This document shows, piece by piece, positions 1-4,673 of a DNA stretch of 7,324 nt (its first letter is position 1; the number at the start of each line of letters is the position of its first letter). The position numbers and the translations under genes were made by a program. Origin of the DNA: a bacterium (GTDB lineage Bacteria > Actinomycetota > Thermoleophilia > Solirubrobacterales > 70-9); the NCBI GenBank assembly GCA_002919115.1, contig PKER01000203.1, positions 1-7,324 on the forward strand. Direction: 5' to 3'. The notes beneath the pieces were generated by a model, which was not told the DNA's origin, did no database searches, and saw only the letters and a program-made list of their open reading frames with translations.

Positions 1-11
1 ACCCACACCAC

Positions 12-56
12 ACGTTCAGCCCTGGTCGTCGTTTTTCGAACACGTGGGCTGAACGT
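12..56. repeat. Palindromic repeat module A
   Basis: The 11-base arm ACGTTCAGCCC (12-22) is the exact reverse complement of GGGCTGAACGT (46-56), with a 23-base spacer containing TTTTT. The module has the same length (45 bp) as the one at 74-118 and matches it at about 36 of 45 positions by eye. Four of the differences are TTTT versus AAAA in the spacer, as if the centre had been inverted. The block may continue upstream of the window. It could be a dispersed intergenic (REP-like) element, a regulator-binding site or a bidirectional terminator; the sequence alone does not decide. Confidence 0.75.
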
Positions 57-73
57 TCGCGCGCGCCCGCGCT

Positions 74-118
74 ACGTTCAGCCGTGGTCGTCGAAAATCG
101 AAGGCCAGGGCTGAACGT
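74..118. repeat. Palindromic repeat module B
   Basis: The arm ACGTTCAGCC (74-83) pairs with GGCTGAACGT (109-118). After one G/G mismatch, TGG (85-87) also pairs with CCA (105-107), giving 13 of 14 paired positions around a 17-base loop. The module is homologous to that at 12-56, starting 62 bp after it. Its right arm is also the start of the 37-bp tandem repeat that follows. Confidence 0.75.
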
Positions 119-176
119 CGCGTGATCGTGGCTCGCGGAGGCCAGGGCTGAACGTCGCGTGATCGTGCTTCGCGGA
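103..176. repeat. 37-bp direct tandem repeat, two copies
   Basis: Copies 103-139 and 140-176 are identical at 35 of 37 positions; the differences are two nearby bases (GGCTCG versus GCTTCG). A third copy begins with GGCC at 177 and stops. Each copy carries the GGCTGAACGT arm, so the 10-mer occurs five times within 12-155: 12-21 and 74-83 in one orientation, 47-56, 109-118 and 146-155 in the other. No coding sense is evident. Confidence 0.8.
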
Positions 177-274
177 GGCCGCCGTCCCGGCTCGCGGGCC
201 GCGGCGGCGGGGCGCGGGATTGCGGACCGCGCGCGGCCCCGCAAGCCTCGCCGCGAGGCCGCTATTCTTCGAGC

Positions 275-305
275 ACCTCGCGCTGCGGCGCAGAGGTCTT
301 TTTTT
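275..305 (+). terminator. Intrinsic terminator or attenuator upstream of rpmG
   Basis: ACCTC (275-279) pairs with GAGGT (293-297) and GCGC (280-283) with GCGC (288-291). The loop is TGCG, with a single bulged A at 292. CT and a run of seven Ts (299-305) follow. This is the classic form of a rho-independent terminator on the + strand. A second compact hairpin, GCCTCG/CGAGGC (245-250/254-259), lies just upstream. The structure probably ends transcription from a gene left of the window. Only about 40 bases remain before rpmG, so it could instead be an attenuator inside the rpmG leader; a TATTCT (263-268) just upstream could be a -10, but I see no convincing -35. Confidence 0.65.
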
Positions 306-310
306 CGTAT

Positions 311-327
311 GCCGCCAACGGGGCGGC
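311..327 (+). other. Small hairpin before the rpmG ribosome binding site
   Basis: GCCGCC (311-316) pairs with GGCGGC (322-327) around AACGG. It lies between the T tract and the GAGG of rpmG. It could affect initiation or serve as part of an attenuation switch, but it may be incidental in such GC-rich DNA. Confidence 0.35.
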
Positions 328-346
328 TGCCAGATGTGAGGATCGA

Positions 347-511
347 ATGGCTCGCGGAGACGTCCGAATCGCTGTGACGCTTGCTTGCGAGGAGTGCAAG
401 CGGCGCAACTACCAAACGAACAAGTCGCGGCGCAACACGCCGGACCGCATCGAGCTGCGCAAGTACTGCCGCTGGTGCGGGCGACACACCCCGCATAAGG
501 AAACGCGCTAG
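347..511 (+). CDS. rpmG: 50S ribosomal protein L33 (zinc-ribbon form)
   Basis: This 54-residue protein is a component of the large ribosomal subunit near the E site. The translation, beginning MARGDVRIAVTLACEECKRR, matches L33 in length and pattern. C14xxC17 and C41xxC44 are the two cysteine pairs that bind zinc in the 'C+' form, and the ends of the family core are present (NYQTNK at 21-26; KYC at 39-41; HTPHKETR at 47-54). The ATG at 347 has GAGG (338-341) five bases upstream, so the start is well supported. secE begins 12 bases after the stop, and rpmG-secE-nusG is a common actinobacterial order. With the zinc-binding cysteines retained, the gene could in principle be complemented by a cysteine-free paralogue under zinc limitation, but nothing here shows that. 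Confidence 0.95.
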   Translation: MARGDVRIAVTLACEECKRRNYQTNKSRRNTPDRIELRKYCRWCGRHTPHKETR

Positions 512-523
512 CGCCCTCGAACC

Positions 524-1036
524 GTGGCGAAGACCAGGGCACAGCGGAAGGCCGAGCGGCGCAAGAAGCAGGCTCAGCAGCAGAACAAGCGACGCACCGA
601 CTCGCAGGCTCAGCGCGACACGCAGGTCCCCGAGTCGGCGGACGTCGCTGAGGTCGAGCTGGCCGAGCGCGGCGCGAAGCTCGACGAGCTGCGCAGCAAG
701 GACAAGGGGCCCAAGGCTCCCGCCCCGTCGCGCGCCAAGGCCGCGACCGACGGCAAGCTGAGCCGCCGCGAGCAGCGCCGCGCGGAGCGCGAGCGCAAGC
801 GCCGCGCCAAGGAGTCCGAGGCGCGCCGCCGCCGCGAGGAGCCGGCCGAGAAGCAGCGCGGCCGCGTGATGGCCTTCCTGATCTCCTGCTGGCACGAGCT
901 GCGCCGCGTGCAGTGGCCCGACCGCGAGACGCTCGCCCAGGCGTCCGCCGTAACGCTCATCTTCATCGCCGTCGCCGCTGCCTACCTGGGTGTGCTCGAC
1001 GCAGCCTTCAACTGGCTCGTTCGCCAGATCGTCTAG
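524..1036 (+). CDS. secE: Preprotein translocase subunit SecE
   Basis: SecE is the small membrane subunit of the SecYEG protein-export channel, where it clamps SecY. The conserved core lies in the last third of the 170 residues: HELRRVQWPDRE (124-135) carries the amphipathic-helix signature with the invariant WP, followed by one membrane segment at about 139-160. Residues 1-112 form a very basic, Arg/Lys/Glu/Ala-rich extension that is probably helical or disordered. A single-helix SecE with a long charged N-terminus is usual in actinobacteria, though the sequence of the extension is not conserved. The start is GTG at 524, with no clear ribosome binding site; AAGG at 497-500 is too far away. 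The next in-frame Met is residue 115, which would remove part of the core region, so the GTG is preferred. Translational coupling to rpmG, whose stop lies 12 bases upstream, is plausible. Confidence 0.93.
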   Translation: MAKTRAQRKAERRKKQAQQQNKRRTDSQAQRDTQVPESADVAEVELAERGAKLDELRSKDKGPKAPAPSRAKAATDGKLSRREQRRAERERKRRAKESEARRRREEPAEKQRGRVMAFLISCWHELRRVQWPDRETLAQASAVTLIFIAVAAAYLGVLDAAFNWLVRQIV

Positions 1037-1103
1037 GTCGTCCAGCCCGAGACGCTCGTCGCGGCACCCACTAAAACTTCAACTGAGGACCAACTAGAGA
1101 CAG

Positions 1104-1628
1104 ATGTTCCGCTGGTACGTCATCAACACCTACTCGGGTCACGAGAACAAGGTCAAGCACAACCTCGAGCACCGCGTCGAGACGATGAACGCGCGCAACA
1201 AGGTGCGCCAGGTTGTCGTGCCCACCGAGCAGGTGTCCGAGCTCAAGGACGGCCAGCGCGTGAGCGTCGAGAAGCGCACCATGCCGGGCTACGTGCTCGT
1301 GAACATGGAGATGACCGACGACGCCTGGAATCTCGTCAAGAACACGCCGGGCGTCACCGGCTTCGTGGGCTCGCGCAACAAGCCGATCCCGCTCTCGCAG
1401 GCCGAGGTCGACCGGATGCTGCACCGCGAGACCGCCGAGCGGCCGCGGACGAAGGCGCAGTTCCAGGTCGGCGAGTCGGTCAAGGTGATCTCCGGGCCGA
1501 TGTCGGACTTCTCCGGCGAGATCGCGGAGATCAACGAGAACGCGCAGAAGCTCAAGATCCTGGTGTCGATCTTCGGCCGCGAGACCCCGGTCGAGGTCGG
1601 CTACGACCAGGTGAAGAAGGTCGCCTGA
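1104..1628 (+). CDS. nusG: Transcription termination/antitermination factor NusG
   Basis: NusG binds the RNA polymerase clamp and links it to Rho or to the ribosome (S10). The NGN domain spans about 1-108: WYVINTYSGHENKVK (4-18), then PGYVLVNMEM (61-70) and NTPGVTGFVG (80-89). The KOW domain spans about 120-174, with GESVKVISGPMSDFSGEIAE (123-142) and VSIFGRETPVEV (154-165). At 174 residues it is close to the E. coli size and lacks the long acidic N-terminal extension seen in many actinobacterial NusG proteins. The ATG at 1104 opens directly into the domain. The ribosome binding site is weak: GAGG at 1085-1088 is distant, and TAGAGA at 1095-1100 is nearer. The 67-base gap after secE is more A-rich than its surroundings (for example CTAAAACTTCAACTGAGG), so an internal promoter is possible but not demonstrated. 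The usual next gene, rplK, is displaced by 4.4 kb. Confidence 0.96.
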   Translation: MFRWYVINTYSGHENKVKHNLEHRVETMNARNKVRQVVVPTEQVSELKDGQRVSVEKRTMPGYVLVNMEMTDDAWNLVKNTPGVTGFVGSRNKPIPLSQAEVDRMLHRETAERPRTKAQFQVGESVKVISGPMSDFSGEIAEINENAQKLKILVSIFGRETPVEVGYDQVKKVA

Positions 1629-1653
1629 TCCGCTCAGCCCAACGCCGGGGCGC

Positions 1654-2460
1654 ATGGCCGACGCGACCCTGATCGCGCAGCTATCCGACCCGCACATCAC
1701 CGTCGGCCTGCGCGACCGCGAGCCCGCCCTCGCGCTGAGCGCCGCCGTCGACGCGCTGCGCAGGCAGCCCAACCGGCTGGACGCGGTGCTGGTCACCGGC
1801 GACCTGGTGGACACGCCCGGCGCGCGCGCGTACGAGCGGGTGCGCGAGCTGCTCGCCCCGCTCGAGCTGCCGGTCTACGTGATCCCCGGCAACCATGACG
1901 ACCGCGACGCCGTGCGCGAGTACTTCGCGCTCGACGGGCGCACCGGCAGCGCCGGCGCGCCCTTCCGCTATACGACGCGGATCGGCGGCGTGCGGCTGAT
2001 CGCCTGCGACACGACGATCCCCGGCAAGATCGAGGGCGCCCTCGACTTCGAGCACCGCGCCTGGCTCGAGGCCGAGCTCCGGGCGGAGCCGGCGATGCCG
2101 ACCCTGATCGCGATGCACCACCCGCCGATCCTCACCGGCATCCACGCGATGGACGAGATCGGCCTGCCCGAGCCGGACCGCACGGGGCTCGCCGACGTGC
2201 TCGCGCGCCAGCCGCAGGCGCAGCGGGTGGTCTGCGGGCACGCGCACCGCGGCGCCTTCGGCGTTGTGGGCGGCTGCGGGGTGATGATCTGCCCGAGCAC
2301 TTGGCGCCAGGCGCCGCTCGAGATCCCGGGCGCCGAGGAGCCGCTGCTCGCCGACGAGACGCCGGCCTGGGCCCTGCACGCGCTGATCGACGATCAGCTC
2401 GTCTCGCACCTGCAGCCGCTCGAGCGCCGTAAGCTGCCGAGGCCCAAGCGCAAGCCCTAG
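1654..2460 (+). CDS. Class III cyclic-nucleotide-phosphodiesterase-like metallophosphoesterase
   Basis: This is a calcineurin-like metallophosphoesterase, a family whose members hydrolyse phosphomono- or diesters at a two-metal centre. All the expected motifs are present in order: D12-x-H14 (LSDPHI), G49-D50 (VTGDLVDT), G79-N80-H81-D82 (PGNHDD), H155-H156 (AMHHPP) and G195-H196-A197-H198. The order, the length (268 aa) and the NHDDR form resemble CpdA/Icc-type 3',5'-cAMP phosphodiesterases. The substrate cannot be read from sequence; cyclic nucleotides or phospholipid-derived diesters are both possible. No signal peptide or membrane segment is visible, so it is probably cytoplasmic. The C-terminus ends in a short basic tail (KLPRPKRKP). 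It starts 25 bases after nusG with no terminator between them, so it is probably cotranscribed with nusG. This is not a usual member of the secE-nusG cluster, and it marks the point where the cluster is interrupted. Confidence 0.88.
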   Translation: MADATLIAQLSDPHITVGLRDREPALALSAAVDALRRQPNRLDAVLVTGDLVDTPGARAYERVRELLAPLELPVYVIPGNHDDRDAVREYFALDGRTGSAGAPFRYTTRIGGVRLIACDTTIPGKIEGALDFEHRAWLEAELRAEPAMPTLIAMHHPPILTGIHAMDEIGLPEPDRTGLADVLARQPQAQRVVCGHAHRGAFGVVGGCGVMICPSTWRQAPLEIPGAEEPLLADETPAWALHALIDDQLVSHLQPLERRKLPRPKRKP

Positions 2461-2477
2461 CGGAGCTTCCGAACCCG

Positions 2478-2506
2478 TTGCCCGGCCGCGGGTCCCGTGC
2501 TACCTT
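2478..2506 (+). promoter_or_regulatory. Promoter, family cassette copy 0
   Basis: -35 TTGCCC (2478-2483), 17-bp spacer, -10 TACCTT (2501-2506), then 10 bases to CTTCGGC (2517-2523). The arrangement repeats at 2848 and 4529 with the same 10-base offset from the -10 to CTTCGGC, which is the main support. The downstream leader is shortened but still recognisable (CGTCGTCGGGGATTCG, 2532-2547). Its gene is now only fragments, so this is probably a relic promoter, although it may still fire. Confidence 0.6.
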
Positions 2507-2584
2507 GCGCGCGCCGCTTCGGCCTGCGCACCGTCGTCGGGGATTCGCCGACCTGAAGCGCCGAGCCGACCGGGGCCGAGGCGC

Positions 2585-2704
2585 GCTCCAGAGCTCGATC
2601 GTCCCGCTCACGCCGCTGGCGTCGATCGTGTCCGCCCCGTCGCTGGCGTTTGCCTGGGTGATCGCCGCGCGCAGCGACCCCTCACCCGCGTCGTTCGTGT
2701 TCGT
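2585..2704 (-). pseudogene. Inverted N-terminal fragment of a beta-helix family gene
   Basis: Read on the - strand, this stretch encodes TNTNDAGEGSLRAAI, then a QANASDGADTIDASGVSG segment ending in TIELWS. It matches residues 28-68 of the intact neighbour (TNTDDSGAGSLRAAI ... VIDATGVSGTIELQS). That is the N-terminal segment typical of choice-of-anchor Q/parallel beta-helix secreted proteins. It has no start codon, signal peptide or continuation on the - strand, and at 2705 the homology switches to the + strand. It is therefore a piece of a former gene copy flipped in place. About 40 codons remain free of stops, suggesting a fairly recent event or weak mutational pressure to stops in GC-rich DNA. 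Confidence 0.85.
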
Positions 2705-2806
2705 GGGCGACCTCGGTGCCGACCAGCGCGGCCTGCCGCGATCGACGCGGCGGGCAACCGGGCGCAGGCGGCCACGCGCTTCCGGGTGCCGAAGCGGAAG
2801 CGCTAG
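2705..2806 (+). pseudogene. C-terminal remnants of the same beta-helix family gene
   Basis: Two + strand pieces are fused. 2707-2740 encodes GDLGADQRGLPR, matching GDLEADQRGLPR in the downstream pseudogene (choice-of-anchor Q motif). 2741-2806 encodes IDAAGNRAQAATRFRVPKRK, then Arg and the TAG stop, matching residues 483-499 and the C-terminus of the intact gene. The pieces are in different reading frames. The intervening C-terminal domain (about 100 codons in the intact gene) is deleted, with CGCG at the junction as possible microhomology. With the inverted fragment just upstream and the promoter at 2478, this defines a third, ruined family unit. Confidence 0.83.
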
Positions 2807-2847
2807 GGCCCTGCTTTTCGGCCGGCGCACGCATCGACACGCGCCCC

Positions 2848-2877
2848 TTGCGTAACCCGCAAAGCGCGTGTTAGCGT
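2848..2877 (+). promoter_or_regulatory. Promoter of the intact beta-helix gene (copy 1)
   Basis: -35 TTGCGT (2848-2853), 18-bp spacer, -10 TAGCGT (2872-2877), and CTTCGGC at 2888-2894 after exactly 10 bases. The expected start of transcription is near 2884, giving a leader of about 100 bases before the ATG at 2987. The pattern agrees with general actinobacterial sigma-A promoters (TTGnnn, TAnnnT). Confidence 0.65.
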
Positions 2878-2887
2878 GCGCCGGTCA

Positions 2888-2966
2888 CTTCGGCAAGGGG
2901 GCCGAACTCCTCCTCGTCGCGGGACGCAAACGACAGGGAAGTCACTGATACGGGGCTTCTTCTCCG
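2888..2966 (+). promoter_or_regulatory. Conserved structured 5' leader (copy 1)
   Basis: TTCGGC (2889-2894) pairs with GCCGAA (2901-2906) around the loop AAGGGG. A second weak hairpin, TCC/GGG, has the loop TCGTCGC (2914-2920). In the copy at 4569 the first stem keeps its form with G-T pairs replacing A-T and a nearly identical loop (TAGGGG), and the second stem is stronger (CCCC/GGGG) around the identical TCGTCGC loop. Conservation of structure with changing stem bases suggests a functional RNA element. GGGACGCAAA (2921-2930) recalls part of the c-di-GMP-I riboswitch core, but other parts of that core are not seen, so no class is assigned. Confidence 0.45.
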
Positions 2967-2986
2967 CTTTTTCCGAGGGGGAATGG

Positions 2987-4510
2987 ATGAGAACTTCGGC
3001 TCTTGGCGTGGGCGTGCTGGCCGCGATCGCGCTCGCCGTACCCGCGCACGCCGCGACCATCGAGGTGACGAACACCGATGACTCCGGCGCGGGCTCGCTG
3101 CGCGCCGCGATCGAGGCGGCGAACGCCTCGACCGACCCGTTGGACGTGATCGATGCCACGGGCGTGAGCGGGACGATCGAGCTGCAGAGCGCCCTGCCGC
3201 AGATCACCGGCGCGGTCGAGATCGAGGGCCCGGGGTCCGATCGGCTCACGCTGCGGCGCGAGGAGGGCGACAACTACCGGCTCTTGAGCATCGACTTCAC
3301 GGGTGCCGGGGACTCGCTTGCGTATGTCTCCGTCTCGGGTATCGCGCTGATCGGGGCGCCCGGGGCTGAGCAGGGTGGCGGAATCGAGAGCCGAAACGGT
3401 GTGTTGCGCTTGGACGATGTGGTCGTGAGCGGACACCGCGTCCCCTCGTATGGCGGTGGGGTGGCGGTGTTCTCCGGCGCGGTGATGATCAGCGACAGCG
3501 CGATCGCTGAAAACCTGTCGGGATTCCTCGGCGGTGGCGTGTCTGTGCACGAAGGCGCGCAGGTCGTACTTGACCGCGTCACCCTGAGCGGCAACCAAGC
3601 GGACGACGTGGGCGGAGGGCTATATGTCGGGCAGGCGGGTCCGGCACACCTGGTCCGTAACAGCACGATTGTCGGCAACACCGCGTCGACCCCCGAAGTG
3701 CCCAATGTCGGCTCCGGTGGCGGCATCTCGCTGACCGCGTTTCCCGTCCCCTTCAGGATCGAAAGCAGCACCATCGCTGGAAACTTTGCCGTCCGCGGCG
3801 CGAACATCGAAACCGGAACTCCCGACGACCTGGTCGAGCTCCGCAATTCCGTGGTGGCCTATCCCGCGGCGGGCGGGGATCCGGACTCCAGACCGCAGAA
3901 CTGCAGTGTCGCTGGCACCTATCTGTCCATCGGTCACAACATCGTCGACGATCTGAGCTGCGGGCTCGACGATCCCACCGATCAGATCGGCGTAGATCCA
4001 CTGCTCGGGCCGCTGGCCGACAACGGCGGGCCGACGCTGACCATGGCGCCCGAGCCCGACAGCCCGGCGATCGACCAGGGGACCGCGGCCGGCCTGCACG
4101 TGGCCGTCGACCAGCGTGGCCTGCCGCGCGGTGTCGACATCCTCGCGATCCCCAACCCGGCAGGCGGCGATGGCACGGACATCGGCGCGGTGGAGCTGCA
4201 GTACCCGGATCCGGAGCCCGACACGACGGCGCCGACCCTCAAGCTCAAGAAGCCAAAGGTCAACCGCAAGCAGCGCTCGGTGAAGCTGCGCTTCAACGCC
4301 AAGGACGATCGGTCGCCGAAAGCGGAGCTCAAGCTCACCTGCAGGCTCGACCGCAAGAAGTTCAAGCCCTGCGCATCGCCTGTCACCTACAAGCGGCTGC
4401 GGCCGGGCAAGCACCGGATCACGGTGCGCGCGATCGACGCGGCGGGCAATAGGGCGCAGGCGGCCAAGCGGTTCAGGATGCCCGGGCCGAACCGCAAGGA
4501 CCGGCGCTAG
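2987..4510 (+). CDS. Secreted parallel beta-helix protein with choice-of-anchor Q domain
   Basis: This is a predicted exported surface or extracellular protein of 507 aa; its ligand or substrate is unknown. ATG 2987 is chosen over upstream in-frame starts because it follows GAGGGG (2975-2980) and opens directly into a signal peptide (1-22, hydrophobic 5-20, cleavage after AHA). Residues 26-68 are the family N-terminal segment (VTNTDDSGAGSLRAAI). Residues about 75-295 are beta-helix coils, marked by GGG at 130, 156, 182, 209 and 244, each followed by an SxxxxN-type turn (VTLSGNQ, STIVGN, STIAGN). The choice-of-anchor Q motif covers about 336-405 (PLADNGGPTLTM, SPAIDQG, VDQRGLPR, GTDIGAVE). Residues 412-500 form a Lys/Arg-rich Ig-like domain with C452 and C462, a likely disulfide. 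No LPxTG or C-terminal membrane segment is visible. The middle (about 3290-3960) uses more A/T-ending codons than the ends, suggesting a mosaic origin. The gene has its own promoter and leader. Confidence 0.82.
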   Translation: MRTSALGVGVLAAIALAVPAHAATIEVTNTDDSGAGSLRAAIEAANASTDPLDVIDATGVSGTIELQSALPQITGAVEIEGPGSDRLTLRREEGDNYRLLSIDFTGAGDSLAYVSVSGIALIGAPGAEQGGGIESRNGVLRLDDVVVSGHRVPSYGGGVAVFSGAVMISDSAIAENLSGFLGGGVSVHEGAQVVLDRVTLSGNQADDVGGGLYVGQAGPAHLVRNSTIVGNTASTPEVPNVGSGGGISLTAFPVPFRIESSTIAGNFAVRGANIETGTPDDLVELRNSVVAYPAAGGDPDSRPQNCSVAGTYLSIGHNIVDDLSCGLDDPTDQIGVDPLLGPLADNGGPTLTMAPEPDSPAIDQGTAAGLHVAVDQRGLPRGVDILAIPNPAGGDGTDIGAVELQYPDPEPDTTAPTLKLKKPKVNRKQRSVKLRFNAKDDRSPKAELKLTCRLDRKKFKPCASPVTYKRLRPGKHRITVRAIDAAGNRAQAAKRFRMPGPNRKDRR

Positions 4511-4523
4511 GGCGGCGGCGAAC

Positions 4524-4533
4524 GGCAATTGCC
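4524..4533. promoter_or_regulatory. Perfect 10-bp palindrome over the copy 2 -35
   Basis: GGCAATTGCC is a perfect palindrome overlapping the TTGCCC -35 element (4529-4534). It could be an operator, but the other two cassette copies lack it, so chance is likely. Confidence 0.2.
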
Positions 4534-4558
4534 CTGTGCCGGGGCCGCGTGCTACCGT
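4529..4558 (+). promoter_or_regulatory. Promoter, family cassette copy 2
   Basis: -35 TTGCCC (4529-4534), 18-bp spacer, -10 TACCGT (4553-4558), and CTTCGGC at 4569-4575 after exactly 10 bases. The geometry is the same as at 2848, and the surrounding GTGCTACCGTGC closely matches GTGCTACCTTGC of copy 0. It would drive a pseudogene. Confidence 0.6.
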
Positions 4559-4568
4559 GCCCGCGTCG

Positions 4569-4666
4569 CTTCGGCTAGGGGGCCGGGGGACCCCTCGTCG
4601 CGGGGACTCGTAGGACGGAACGGACTAACCGCGATGGGGCGATCTGCGCCCCAGGGGCAAAGGGGT
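4569..4666 (+). promoter_or_regulatory. Conserved structured 5' leader (copy 2)
   Basis: CGGC (4572-4575) pairs with GCCG (4582-4585) around TAGGGG, extendable by two G-T pairs. CCCC (4591-4594) pairs with GGGG (4602-4605) around TCGTCGC. A further hairpin, GGGGC/GCCCC (about 4636-4653), comes later. AAAGGGG (4660-4666) sits eight bases before ATG 4674 and corresponds to the ribosome binding site of the intact copy. The -10 to ATG distance (115 bases) is close to that of copy 1 (109). Confidence 0.45.
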
Positions 4667-4673
4667 CACATAG

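Noticed and set aside
12..176. CRISPR array
   Set aside because: The repeats are palindromic or directly abutting, with no unique spacers and no cas genes.
1..346. tRNA genes, which often lie upstream of rpmG-secE
   Set aside because: No cloverleaf with a GTTC-type T arm and matching acceptor ends was found. The GTTCAGCC strings belong to the palindromes.
78..542. 154-codon open frame on the - strand
   Set aside because: It overlaps the repeats, the terminator and rpmG, has low-complexity composition, and shows no recognisable domain.
2478..2855. Open frame of 125 codons on the + strand
   Set aside because: It crosses the relic promoter, the inverted fragment (read antisense) and two family fragments in inconsistent frames. 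Only GDLGADQRGLPR is family sequence in frame. It is not a gene.
2876..2986. Longer N-terminus for the intact beta-helix protein
   Set aside because: It would start within the promoter/leader and place a basic 37-residue segment before an evident signal peptide. ATG 2987 has GAGGGG upstream.
4524..4533. Operator for copy 2 (GGCAATTGCC)
   Set aside because: It is absent from the other two cassettes and short enough to occur by chance; kept only as a low-confidence feature.
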